A DNA stretch of 59,190 nucleotides from an uncultured Candidatus Saccharibacteria bacterium (GCA_938046775.1 CALIXB010000022.1:1-59190), one strand, 5' to 3'. Positions 34,683-42,720 are shown, numbered from the stretch's first letter. Notes: generated by a model not told the origin, from the sequence alone. Made by a program: numbers and translations.

Positions 34683-36365
34683 ATGGATATTGAAATTCCA
34701 CTTGGCAAACGAACAAAAAAATATCGATTTTTTGAAATATTACCGGGATTGTTAAGCTACGGAGCTATCATTCTCCTCATTATTCTATCAATAGTTAATC
34801 CTGTTCTGGCGTCAATATATCTTCTGACTATTATTTTAGTCGCTTTTGTGAAGACGATTGCCATTAGCTATAGGGTGGTTAGTGGTCACAGAAACATGGA
34901 AAGAGCATCCAGGGTTGATTGGAACAGGCGTTTAATGGACTTAGAGAGTCCAAAAGAATCGTATTCTAGGTTGAGAGATATCCCCTCTGGGGCGTTGCTT
35001 TATGAACAACACTTAGAGAATCTGAGGTTTATGTCAGCTGCAGAGGAAGGGCATTTCCCAAAGCCCGGTAATATTTACAACGCCCTCATAATGCCGGCAT
35101 ACAATGAAAGTATTGAGGTGATAGAGCCTGCACTAAAGTCAGTCTTAGAGACGACCTACGACAAGACGCGTTTGATTGTTGTTTTTGCCTATGAAGAACG
35201 TGGTGGTGCTGAAATTGACAAGACAGCCCATATTTTAAAGGAAAAGTACGGTAAGAATTTTCACTCTTTCCATATAGTAAAACATCCAAAAGACCTACCA
35301 AATGAAGTTGTTGGCAAAGGGGGAAATATTACCTATGCGGGTAAGTGGCTGCAGCAGTATTTACAACATGAAGGAATAGCCTTTTCTGATGTGATAGTTA
35401 CAACAATGGACTGCGATAATAAGCCACACAAGCACTACTTTGACTATTTAACATATGAATATATTACACATGAAGATAGGAAGCATTTATCGTTCCAGCC
35501 AATATGCTTGTTTACTAATAATATATGGGACGTACCTGCGCCGATGAGAGTGGTGGCGACAGGTAATTCATTTTGGAATATCATTAGTTCTATGAGGCCT
35601 TACTCTTTGCGCAATTTTGCATCTCATGCACAGCCTATGAGTGCACTTGTGGAGATGAACTTCTGGAGTACTCGTACAATTGTCGAAGACGGACATCAAT
35701 ATTGGCGTAGCTATTTTTATTTCAATGGCAATTATGAGGTCGTGCCAATGTTCGTTCCAATCTATCAGGATGCGGTATTGTCTAATGGCTATGTAAAAAC
35801 GTTACGCGCTCAGTTTATTCAATTGCGTCGTTGGAGTTATGGCGCTTCAGATGTGGCGTATGTCGGTAATAATGTATTCAATAAGGATAGGAAGGTAAGG
35901 TTTTTGCCGAGCTTGGCGAGGTTTATAAGATTGTTAGACGGACATGTTACGCAGGCCTGTATTGCGCTAATCGTTGCGTTTGGTGGATGGGCGCCGCTTG
36001 TATTAAACGGTGAGGCTGCTCGGAGTGTTGCTGCTCATCAATTGCCTGACACAGTAAGTCTGATACAGCGGGTGGCAATGGTGGGTATACTGGTATTAAT
36101 TTTTGTATCATTTAAGCTTCTACCTCCACGTCCAGAAAGATATAATAAGCGTAGGAATATACTTATGGTTATGCAGTGGGCTTTGATGCCAGTAATCGCT
36201 ATTGTATACAGTTCAATGGCTTCGTACAATGCTCAGACGCATCTTTTACTGGGTAAGTATCTTGATAAATTTGATGTAACGGAAAAAACTACTGTTGAGA
36301 TGAATGACCAGGGCCGTTCTCGGGGTAATAAAAAGAGGGGCGACCGCGCCTCTTCCGCTGACTAG
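34683..36365 (+). CDS. Family 2 glycosyltransferase, membrane-bound
   Basis: 560 residues. Two N-terminal helices (about 20-62) precede the GT-A domain. Visible motifs are the nucleotide-binding start IMPAYNES, the metal-binding TTMDCDNKPH, the acceptor motif IVEDGHQYW (xED) and the product-channel motif QLRRW. Three to four C-terminal helices follow (about 410-520). This arrangement is typical of processive cellulose/hyaluronan synthase-like enzymes, so it probably makes or exports a surface glycan. The 3' end overlaps the convergent nrdR by 77 bp. Confidence 0.88.
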   Translation: MDIEIPLGKRTKKYRFFEILPGLLSYGAIILLIILSIVNPVLASIYLLTIILVAFVKTIAISYRVVSGHRNMERASRVDWNRRLMDLESPKESYSRLRDIPSGALLYEQHLENLRFMSAAEEGHFPKPGNIYNALIMPAYNESIEVIEPALKSVLETTYDKTRLIVVFAYEERGGAEIDKTAHILKEKYGKNFHSFHIVKHPKDLPNEVVGKGGNITYAGKWLQQYLQHEGIAFSDVIVTTMDCDNKPHKHYFDYLTYEYITHEDRKHLSFQPICLFTNNIWDVPAPMRVVATGNSFWNIISSMRPYSLRNFASHAQPMSALVEMNFWSTRTIVEDGHQYWRSYFYFNGNYEVVPMFVPIYQDAVLSNGYVKTLRAQFIQLRRWSYGASDVAYVGNNVFNKDRKVRFLPSLARFIRLLDGHVTQACIALIVAFGGWAPLVLNGEAARSVAAHQLPDTVSLIQRVAMVGILVLIFVSFKLLPPRPERYNKRRNILMVMQWALMPVIAIVYSSMASYNAQTHLLLGKYLDKFDVTEKTTVEMNDQGRSRGNKKRGDRASSAD

Positions 36366-36771
36366 TGATTAGATTATGCTGAGCGGCGTACTGTAGGGCT
36401 GCTATTTGATCAAAACTCTGTAGAGTAGAGTGGGTGATCTTGGCTATGTCTTGTGTCGATATTGTATGTTTGTTTTGTAGAAGTAATAGCTTATCTTGTA
36501 CGGTATTTGCTAAATCGTAGCTGTAAAAATCAGCTGCTTTTTTATCATGATTAAAACTTCGTGCAATACTGATGATTAACTTGCCTATAGAGAAGTTATT
36601 AATATTGTTTTCTTTTGATAGGACTGGAAGGTGAATTACCGGTTTCTCGTAGGTTGTAAAAGAGTGTCCGCATCGTGTACACACATGTCTTCTCCATGTT
36701 GCCGGATATTTTTTATTTTGACGAGAGTTTACTATACGGGTTTTGTCGTGAAAACATTTTAAACATATCAT
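36289..36771 (-). CDS. nrdR: Transcriptional repressor NrdR
   Basis: 160 residues. The N-terminal zinc ribbon has Cys pairs CLKC (3-6) and CTRC (31-34), with the RRHVCTRCGHSFTTYE signature. The ATP-cone domain (about 45-130) follows. NrdR represses ribonucleotide reductase genes in response to ATP/dATP; no nrd gene is in the window. It ends in a basic RKRRGRPSF tail. The last 77 bp overlap the 3' end of the convergent glycosyltransferase gene. No SD precedes the start. Confidence 0.92.
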   Translation of the reverse strand: MICLKCFHDKTRIVNSRQNKKYPATWRRHVCTRCGHSFTTYEKPVIHLPVLSKENNINNFSIGKLIISIARSFNHDKKAADFYSYDLANTVQDKLLLLQNKHTISTQDIAKITHSTLQSFDQIAALQYAAQHNLITSQRKRRGRPSFYYPENGPGHSSQQ

Positions 36772-36828
36772 ATCAATATATTGTCATATAACTATAAAAA
36801 AATCTAGTGGAAAAGTGCTGTGTAAAAT

Positions 36829-36852
36829 AAAAAGCCCCATTTACAGGGGCTT
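36829..36852 (-). terminator. Terminator of the 47-residue protein gene
   Basis: An 8-bp stem (AAAGCCCC with GGGGCTTT) around a 7-nt loop. On the minus strand it runs into TTTTTATTTT, so it ends transcripts coming from 37024. Confidence 0.8.
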
Positions 36853-36880
36853 TCAGTGCTACTGTGTATTAAGTAGAGGT

Positions 36881-37024
36881 CTAACGATTGCGCGGATCAG
36901 CAGACAGCGCAGATCTCTCCTCGTTAATCTTCCTGTTGTATTCATAATGAAGTTGCGCTTTGCTCAACAAGGAGCATGATTGTTTGATTTTTGTGTCTAA
37001 TTGCGGTGAGCTATGTTTACTCAT
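36881..37024 (-). CDS. Small 47-residue protein with its own promoter and terminator
   Basis: An ATG-to-TAG frame of 47 residues, too short for ordinary ORF calling. It opens MSKHSSPQLDTKIKQ and ends SALSADPRNR; it is hydrophilic, mostly helical, and has one Cys. Support comes from a consensus promoter (TTGACA, 17 bp, TAATAT with TGT extension) ending 7 nt before the ATG, and a strong terminator 28 bp after the stop. It is therefore a monocistronic, probably leaderless gene between nrdR and tRNA-Val. No homology can be judged by eye; function unknown. Confidence 0.72.
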   Translation of the reverse strand: MSKHSSPQLDTKIKQSCSLLSKAQLHYEYNRKINEERSALSADPRNR

Positions 37025-37031
37025 ACTATGG

Positions 37032-37060
37032 ATATTAACATATTTACTCTATAATGTCAA
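37032..37060 (-). promoter_or_regulatory. Consensus promoter of the 47-residue gene
   Basis: On the minus strand: TTGACA (plus 37055-37060), exactly 17 bp, then TAATAT (37032-37037) preceded by TGT. It ends 7 nt upstream of the start codon. Confidence 0.8.
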
Positions 37061-37079
37061 TGCCTACATCGATAAAATT

Positions 37080-37117
37080 AAATACCCTTTATTGGTAAAT
37101 AATAAAGGGTATGTTTT
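37080..37117 (-). terminator. Hairpin terminator next to tRNA-Val
   Basis: An 11-bp stem (TACCCTTTATT with AATAAAGGGTA) with a 7-nt loop. It lies just downstream of the minus-strand tRNA-Val and has a T-rich tail on both strands, so it may work bidirectionally. Confidence 0.75.
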
Positions 37118-37127
37118 TTGTCGTATT

Positions 37128-37204
37128 TGGTGGGCAATAGAGGATTCGAACCTCTCACCTCTTCAACGTCAATGAAGCGCTCTAGCCAAATGAGCTAATC
37201 GCCC
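37128..37204 (-). tRNA. tRNA-Val (anticodon GAC)
   Basis: Read on the minus strand: acceptor GGGCGAT with ATTGCCC (one mismatch), D arm GCTCATTTGGCTAGAGC, anticodon loop TTGACGT, T arm GAGAGGTTCGAATCCTC, and an encoded CCA. It decodes GTC/GTT. Confidence 0.94.
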
Positions 37205-37249
37205 AGATGTAATAATACTATCACAACAGATATCCGTTCGCAAGGAGCG

Positions 37250-37258
37250 TGCTATAAT
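37250..37258 (+). promoter_or_regulatory. Extended -10 promoter of thrS
   Basis: TGC-TATAAT ends 6 nt before the thrS ATG. An AAGGAG at 37242-37247 lies upstream of the -10 box, so it would not be in the mRNA. Confidence 0.7.
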
Positions 37259-37264
37259 ATTGAT

Positions 37265-39076
37265 ATGAGTGAAGATGAACTAAAATCTATGAGACACAGC
37301 TTGGCGCATATTATGGCTCAGGCCGTTCAGCGTTTATGGCCTCAGGCAAAATTTGGTGTAGGCCCAGCTATTGATAATGGTTTCTATTATGATATATATC
37401 TTGATGGTGCGACAATTTCTGAAGATAGTCTGCCAAAGATAGAAAAAGAGATGCGAAAAATAGTATCTGCCAATTATCCGTTCGAAAGACGAGATGTGGC
37501 AATAGATGAGGCTATTGATTGGGCTAAGGAAAATCAGCAGAACTTTAAGATTGAGCTATTAAACGACCTTAAGCGGTCTGGTACTACCGTTGCTAGTGAA
37601 TTGTCTGGTGAGGATATTGGCTCTACAGATGAAGCTCCTAGTAAGATCAAGACTGTGTCTTTGTATTCGCAAGGTGATTATGTTGATTTATGTAGGGGTG
37701 GACATGTTGATAGTACAGGTAAGGTCGGTGCGTTTAAGCTGACTAAGGTTGCTGGCGCATATTGGCGTGGTAATGAAAATAACCTGCAAATGCAGCGTAT
37801 ATACGGCGTGGCATTTGCCACTCAGGAAGAGCTAGATGAATATTTGGAAAAGATAGAGATCGCAAAGCAGCGCGATCATCGAAAGCTAGGTAGGGACCTT
37901 GATTTATACACGACCTCGCCACTAGTGGGTGTTGGTTTGCCACTATTTACACCTAGAGGAACTATTTTGCGTGAGGTAGTGTCTCAATATTCAAATCAGT
38001 TGCGGCAGAAATTCGGTTTTGAGAAGGTGTGGACGCCCCATATCACAAAAAAAGATTTGTATGAAAAGTCGGGTCACTGGGCAAAGTTTGGTGAAGAGTT
38101 GTTTCTTGTAAAGAGTCAGGAGACTAGTGATGAAATGGCCCTCAAGCCTATGAATTGCCCGCACCATACACAGATTTTTGCCTCACGTCCACGAAGTTAT
38201 CGAGATATGCCAGTAAGATATCTGGAGACGACAACTGATTATCGTGATGAAAAGACTGGAGAGCTAGGTGGATTAAATCGTGTTCGTTCATTGACGCAAG
38301 ACGACAGTCATGTATTCTGTCGGCCAGACCAGATTGAGGAGGAGATTAATAACTTGTTGTCGGCGGCTCGTGAGCTGTATGAGTCAATCGACATGAAGCT
38401 AAGAGTTCGTCTGAGTTATCGTGACGATTCTGATTCATACTTAGGTGATATTGACCTATGGAACTCTGCGCAAGGTCAATTAAAGTCAGCTGTTGAGAGA
38501 GTGGATCTAGACTGCTTTGAGCAGGAGGGTGAAGCAGCCTTTTATGGTCCAAAAATTGACTTTATGGCGACTGATGCAATTGGTCGTGAACATCAGGTGG
38601 CAACTGTGCAGTTAGATTTCGTACAACCTCAGAGGTTCGGGTTGGAGTATGTAGACATTAATGGAAATTCTACAACACCTGTTATGATCCACTGTGCTTT
38701 ACTAGGTTCTATTGAGCGATTTTTGAGCGTGTTTATTGAGCATACAGGTGGTTGGTTTCCATTCTGGGCAGCTCCAGAGCAGGTGCGTATTTTGACCATT
38801 AATGATTCTGTATTAGGCTATGTTGATAAAATAACAACTATTTTGTCAGAAACTACCCTAACTAAGCCTGTTAAATATAATGATGTAAGATTTACATCAG
38901 ACCTAAGAAATGAATCTTTGGGTAAAAAGATTAGAGAGGCGACGTCTATGAAGATACCAGTTCAGCTTATAGTGGGGCCAAAGGATATGGAGGCGGGCGA
39001 GGTTAGCATTCGAACTCAGGCTGGCGAGGAAAAAATTCCTCTAGAGAACCTCTCTGGATATTTAAAATCTTTATAA
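37265..39076 (+). CDS. thrS: Threonyl-tRNA synthetase lacking the TGS domain
   Basis: 603 residues. The protein starts directly with the editing domain (MRHSLAHIMAQAVQRLWP; HxxxH site, then YVDLCRGGH). The class II catalytic core follows with the MNCPHH motif, the motif 2 RDEKTGELGGLNRVRSLTQDD segment and motif 3 LLGSIERFL. The anticodon-binding domain runs from about 505 to 603. The N-terminal TGS domain of about 60 residues found in E. coli ThrRS is absent. The start is ATG, leaderless. It charges tRNA-Thr such as the one at 34221. Confidence 0.96.
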   Translation: MSEDELKSMRHSLAHIMAQAVQRLWPQAKFGVGPAIDNGFYYDIYLDGATISEDSLPKIEKEMRKIVSANYPFERRDVAIDEAIDWAKENQQNFKIELLNDLKRSGTTVASELSGEDIGSTDEAPSKIKTVSLYSQGDYVDLCRGGHVDSTGKVGAFKLTKVAGAYWRGNENNLQMQRIYGVAFATQEELDEYLEKIEIAKQRDHRKLGRDLDLYTTSPLVGVGLPLFTPRGTILREVVSQYSNQLRQKFGFEKVWTPHITKKDLYEKSGHWAKFGEELFLVKSQETSDEMALKPMNCPHHTQIFASRPRSYRDMPVRYLETTTDYRDEKTGELGGLNRVRSLTQDDSHVFCRPDQIEEEINNLLSAARELYESIDMKLRVRLSYRDDSDSYLGDIDLWNSAQGQLKSAVERVDLDCFEQEGEAAFYGPKIDFMATDAIGREHQVATVQLDFVQPQRFGLEYVDINGNSTTPVMIHCALLGSIERFLSVFIEHTGGWFPFWAAPEQVRILTINDSVLGYVDKITTILSETTLTKPVKYNDVRFTSDLRNESLGKKIREATSMKIPVQLIVGPKDMEAGEVSIRTQAGEEKIPLENLSGYLKSL

Positions 39077-39085
39077 GGAGAGTTT

Positions 39086-39406
39086 TTGGAAAATATAAAA
39101 GTTGATAATCTCCGGGATAGAGTATATGTACTGATGGCTCTATTGCCGTCCGATAAGGTGACTACTTACGGAGATATAGCAGCTATGGCTGGACATCCCT
39201 ATGCAGCCAGACAGGTTGGAGAGATTGCTCATGGCGGACCGAGTAATTTGCCGTGGCATAGGCTTGTTAATTCAAGAGGGGGTTTGGCTGTTGGTTTTCC
39301 TGGAGGGCAGTGTGCGCAACGGTTGATGCTGGAGCAGGATGGTATTTTGTGCGATGATCGTTATAGGGTAGCTAATTTTAAGGAGCGAAGATGGCGTCAG
39401 AATTGA
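39086..39406 (+). CDS. Alkyltransferase-like protein (ATL), MGMT family
   Basis: 106 residues. The MGMT DNA-binding core has VTTYGDIAAMAGHPYAARQVG, but the catalytic PCHR motif reads PWHRL (residues 56-60), with Trp in place of the acceptor cysteine. That is the hallmark of ATL proteins, which bind O6-alkylguanine and flag it for nucleotide excision repair without transferring the alkyl group. The start codon is TTG after AAGGAG (39074-39079). Its end overlaps miaA by 16 bp. Confidence 0.9.
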   Translation: MENIKVDNLRDRVYVLMALLPSDKVTTYGDIAAMAGHPYAARQVGEIAHGGPSNLPWHRLVNSRGGLAVGFPGGQCAQRLMLEQDGILCDDRYRVANFKERRWRQN

Positions 39407-40281
39407 TAGGCAGTAGTTCTAAGTTGCCGTTAATTGTAATTGTTGGTCCAACTGGTAGCGGGAAAACATCTCTGGCGGTACGTTTAGCCAAGAAGTATGG
39501 TGGCGAAATAATCTGTGCCGACAGTAGAACTGTCTATAGGGGTATGGACATCGGTACTGCAAAGCCCTCGCTTCATGAACAACGGATTGTACCTCACTGG
39601 GGTATTGATTTGGCGGATCCAGGAGTTTCTTTCAGCGCTGCACAGTTTAAAGATTATGCTAATCGTAAAATTGAAGAAATTAGGAGCAGAGGCAATATAC
39701 CTTTTCTTGTGGGTGGTACCGGTTTGTATGTTGATGCAGTTGTTTTTGACTTTGAATTTGGTAATGATTACGACAAAGACAGGCGTAATAAGCTGCAGAA
39801 AATGACTGTAGCGCAGCTTCAGGGTTATTGCATTAAACAGGACATCTCTTTGCCGGAAAATAATAAGAATAAAAGATATCTGATTAGGTCAATTGAATTG
39901 GCCGGACAGAAGGTGTCTAGACGGTCTACTCCGTCAGGAAACACTATTATTGTTGGAATTACAACAAAAAAAGATCTACTAACGCAACGGATTACAGATA
40001 GAGCAAAAAAAATGTTCAATGATGGTGTTGTCAAAGAAACAATAATATTGGGATGTCAGTATGGCTGGACTAACGAAGCGATGACTGGGAATGTTTATCC
40101 GATTATTAAAAAGGTAGTAGATGGAAGTATGGATCAGTCGCAAGCGGTCCAAGAGTTTATAAAAAGGGACATAGGTCTTGTGAAGCGTCAGCTAACATGG
40201 TTTAGGCGCAATCCGTTTATTGAGTGGGGAGATATAGATTCATGCGAACACTATTTTTCACGATTATTAGATGACAAGTAA
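39391..40281 (+). CDS. miaA: tRNA dimethylallyltransferase
   Basis: 296 residues. Walker A is GPTGSGKTS; DSRTVYRGMDIGTAKP is the family signature for substrate binding, followed by FLVGGTGLYVDAV and the RQLTWFRR anticodon-contact motif. It adds the isopentenyl group to A37 of tRNAs reading UNN codons. The start is ATG after AAGGAG, inside the end of the ATL gene. Length is normal. Confidence 0.95.
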   Translation: MASELIGSSSKLPLIVIVGPTGSGKTSLAVRLAKKYGGEIICADSRTVYRGMDIGTAKPSLHEQRIVPHWGIDLADPGVSFSAAQFKDYANRKIEEIRSRGNIPFLVGGTGLYVDAVVFDFEFGNDYDKDRRNKLQKMTVAQLQGYCIKQDISLPENNKNKRYLIRSIELAGQKVSRRSTPSGNTIIVGITTKKDLLTQRITDRAKKMFNDGVVKETIILGCQYGWTNEAMTGNVYPIIKKVVDGSMDQSQAVQEFIKRDIGLVKRQLTWFRRNPFIEWGDIDSCEHYFSRLLDDK

Positions 40282-40305
40282 AAAATATGTTACAATTATA
40301 GTGCA

Positions 40306-40893
40306 ATGATTGATTCATTATTTGGTTCAAAAACAAGAGTAAAACTACTGTATTTATTTCTTAATAATCTGGAAAAATCGTTCTACGTAAGAGAAATTAC
40401 TAGAATGATTGATGAGCAAATAAATTCTGTTCGTCGTGAATTGGCGAATATGGTTTCTGTGGGCATTGTGAAGCAGGATGCTATAGATAATAAGTTATAT
40501 TACAGTGTGAATGAGGATTATCCTTATGTGAAGCCTCTTATGGTGATTTTCTCTGATAAAAATAATGATGATAAAAAGCCGGCAAGTGCTTCATGGGAAG
40601 ATTCAATAAAGAGAATACGAGGCTTAAAAATAGCTATAACTGCTGGAAAGCTGGATATTGGCTCTATAGCCTCTGTTGATTTGCTCCTGGTTGGCGATAA
40701 CATGTCTGCGTTAGCAATAAAGAACTTGATAAAAAGAATTGAGAAGGCTAAGAAGAGTGAAATAAATTATGCCATAATGACGTATGATGACTTTTATTAT
40801 AGGATGAGTGTCAAGGATAGGTTTATAATGGATATGATTAGGAACAAACATTCAGTATTGTTAGATACAGAAGGTATAATGAGAAAGGAGTAG
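40306..40893 (+). CDS. Winged-helix protein with nucleotidyltransferase-like C-terminus
   Basis: 195 residues. The N-terminal ArsR/MarR-like winged helix (about 1-75) includes YVREITRMIDEQINSVRRELANM. A C-terminal alpha/beta segment with VDLLLVGD resembles the MNT nucleotidyltransferase fold but lacks a clear catalytic GSx9DxD. A TGT-TACAAT element ends 9 nt before the ATG, and no SD is seen. It is 2 nt upstream of the MBL-like gene and probably cotranscribed. It may be a regulator; the target is unknown. Confidence 0.7.
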   Translation: MIDSLFGSKTRVKLLYLFLNNLEKSFYVREITRMIDEQINSVRRELANMVSVGIVKQDAIDNKLYYSVNEDYPYVKPLMVIFSDKNNDDKKPASASWEDSIKRIRGLKIAITAGKLDIGSIASVDLLLVGDNMSALAIKNLIKRIEKAKKSEINYAIMTYDDFYYRMSVKDRFIMDMIRNKHSVLLDTEGIMRKE

Positions 40894-40895
40894 GG

Positions 40896-41534
40896 ATGTT
40901 TGAGATAGAATATAAGGGCGCCAACGCTGTTGTCATTAATACAAGAAAGCTTCGTGTTGTCTTTGACCCAAATTTAGAGATTGCTGGCGGTAAAAATGTG
41001 CCCGTTAATAATGATATAGAGGTGGTCACTGAAGATAGGCTCTCCAATGTGGAATCATCGCCAAAGTTGCTTTTTAATGGACCTGGTGAATATGAGGTTG
41101 GGGATATATCTATATTAGGTATCCCTGCGCGTAGGCATATTGATGATGGTAGTGATGTAAGAAAAACTACAATTTACAGAATTACAGTCGGCGAAGTTAA
41201 GGGTGTGGTTGTCGGTAATGTGGAGGATGGACTTTCTGACGATCAGCTAGAGAATATTGGCGTTGTAGATTTTGCAATATTACCCGTAGGAGGTGGTGGC
41301 TATACACTGGATGCCGTAGGTGCAACTAAGGTGGCTCGCCAGCTTGACGCTAAGGTGGTTATTCCAGTACATTATAGGGATTCAAATTTAAATTATGAGG
41401 TTCCGCAAGCTGACTTGGATGAGTTCGTGAAGGCCTTGGGGGCTCCGGTCATTGAGGCTGGGCAGAAGTGGAAATTAAAGAAGTCTGCCGATTTGCCTGG
41501 CAGTTTAACGATTGTAAAAATATCTAGAAGCTAG
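40896..41534 (+). CDS. Metallo-beta-lactamase-fold protein without the metal motif
   Basis: 212 residues resembling the small MBL-fold hydrolases of the UPF0173 type. It opens EIEYKGANAVVINTRKLRVVFDP, has the fold's beta-strand rhythm, and contains IPVHYRD near the C-terminus. The HxHxDH zinc motif is missing, so hydrolase activity is doubtful. The start is ATG after AAAGGAG, 2 nt after the winged-helix gene. A bidirectional terminator follows. Role unknown. Confidence 0.65.
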   Translation: MFEIEYKGANAVVINTRKLRVVFDPNLEIAGGKNVPVNNDIEVVTEDRLSNVESSPKLLFNGPGEYEVGDISILGIPARRHIDDGSDVRKTTIYRITVGEVKGVVVGNVEDGLSDDQLENIGVVDFAILPVGGGGYTLDAVGATKVARQLDAKVVIPVHYRDSNLNYEVPQADLDEFVKALGAPVIEAGQKWKLKKSADLPGSLTIVKISRS

Positions 41535-41548
41535 TCTTTGCAATAAAT

Positions 41549-41588
41549 TAAAATTACCCCAGTATTTGGCTGGGGCAATTTTAATTTA
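41549..41588. terminator. Bidirectional terminator between the MBL-like gene and rpmB
   Basis: A long stem (AAAATTACCCCAG with CTGGGGCAATTTT, one wobble) around a 6-8-nt loop, T-rich on both ends. It serves the converging transcripts. Confidence 0.88.
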
Positions 41589-41607
41589 GAAGTTCGTAAA
41601 TAGATAT

Positions 41608-41814
41608 TTACTTACCAGGCGTACTTAAGATGCCTTTTTTCTTCAAAGTACGAATCGCTTGTGTGCTTAAGGTCATGGTGATTTTCTGACCATCAACAAC
41701 AAAAGTTTTCTTTTGAAGATTTGGCTTGAAGACACGCTTGGTGCGGCGCAAGGAGAAGCTGACATTATTGCCATACTGCTTGCCTTTGCCTGTTAAATCA
41801 CATCGTGATGCCAT
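41608..41814 (-). CDS. rpmB: 50S ribosomal protein L28
   Basis: 68 residues from ATG 41814. The longer frame to 41883 is rejected because bL28 begins MASRCDLTGKG. The NNVSFSLRRTKRVFKPNLQ core is diagnostic. Only one Cys remains of the zinc-binding set found in some L28 proteins. A weak GAGAGTGG precedes the start. Confidence 0.95.
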   Translation of the reverse strand: MASRCDLTGKGKQYGNNVSFSLRRTKRVFKPNLQKKTFVVDGQKITMTLSTQAIRTLKKKGILSTPGK

Positions 41815-41896
41815 TTCCACTCTCTTTACTTTATTATTGATAACAATCTTTATTATTGTAGCGACATTTATGTAATTAGTCAAGATGGCCGGTTGG

Positions 41897-41905
41897 TGCT
41901 ATAAT
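41897..41905 (+). promoter_or_regulatory. Extended -10 promoter of the M50 protease gene
   Basis: TGC-TATAAT ends 7 nt before the ATG at 41913, with no SD between them. Confidence 0.7.
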
Positions 41906-41912
41906 AACACCT

Positions 41913-42557
41913 ATGGTTTTGGAGATAATAATAGTTATAGTCGTTATACTGCTATCTATGACTATCCATGAGGCTATGCATGCATTTATGGGCTATGCTT
42001 TGGGTGATGATACAGCCAGACAGGAGGGCAGGTTAACATTAAATCCAATAAGACACATTGACCCTTTTATGACCATATTGCTGCCGCTAATGATGGTGCT
42101 GTTGCACGGGCCAATTTTTGGTGGTGCTAAGCCGGTTCCATTTAATCCAAATAGGGTACGCTTTGGTGAGTGGGGGGCTGCGCTGGTGGCTCTTTCTGGT
42201 CCAATTACTAATCTACTAATTGCTTTTATTGTATTTGGTTTGGGGGTGATTTGTGGCATTATTACTTCCGGGGGAGTGATGCAGCCAACTATATACGGGA
42301 TGGTTATCTCCACTACTGTATCTGTAAATTTAGGATTTTTTATTTTTAATATGCTACCAATCCCACCGCTAGATGGATCGAGAATTTTATATGTTGTAGC
42401 GCCAGAGGGGGTTAGGGTTATTATGCAAAAAATTGAGCAGCAGGGCGCTCTTTTGGTGCTAGTTCTTGTTTTACTGTTTTCTGGCGCGGTGGGTCAGGTA
42501 ATGTTTGGCTGTACTCGGGCTATATTGCATATATTTATGATGATTTTTGGTGTATAA
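41913..42557 (+). CDS. Site-2 protease family (M50) membrane metalloprotease
   Basis: 214 residues, multi-pass. The zinc motif is HEAMH (HExxH) in the first helix, and the third ligand lies in NMLPIPPLDGSRIL. GPITNLL in between is typical of small rhomboid-like M50B proteins without PDZ domains. It probably cleaves membrane-bound regulators or peptides. Leaderless promoter. Its stop codon overlaps the -10 box of the following RNA gene. Confidence 0.9.
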   Translation: MVLEIIIVIVVILLSMTIHEAMHAFMGYALGDDTARQEGRLTLNPIRHIDPFMTILLPLMMVLLHGPIFGGAKPVPFNPNRVRFGEWGAALVALSGPITNLLIAFIVFGLGVICGIITSGGVMQPTIYGMVISTTVSVNLGFFIFNMLPIPPLDGSRILYVVAPEGVRVIMQKIEQQGALLVLVLVLLFSGAVGQVMFGCTRAILHIFMMIFGV

Positions 42558-42716
42558 TATTAGTAGACCCTAGGTTTTTCCGTGGGCGCGTATGATTTTC
42601 CTAACATCATATGATAGGGAGCTCTAATGATTTATTACTGTGGTAATACTTTGCGGGCACCCACCTTGCATCTACGCGGGGAATATCGAGCGCTCACGGA
42701 AAAGCTTGGGGTTTTA
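42553..42716 (+). ncRNA. 6S-like regulatory RNA candidate (with promoter)
   Basis: TATAAT at 42553-42558 predicts an RNA from about 42566 to 42716. The ends pair: CCC with GGGG, then 14 bp of TTTTCCGTGGGCGC (42576-42589) with GCGCTCACGGAAAA (42690-42703). About 100 nt of weaker internal hairpins make one long, interrupted rod, and GTTTT follows the last stem. This is the layout of 6S RNA, which binds RNA polymerase. It lies just before rnpB. The class is a proposal; a folded RNA is well supported. Confidence 0.55.
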
Positions 42717-42720
42717 ATGG

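Noticed and set aside
36960..37175. 71-codon plus-strand frame across the small gene and tRNA-Val
   Set aside because: It is antisense to the 47-residue gene and runs into the tRNA, so it is a shadow.
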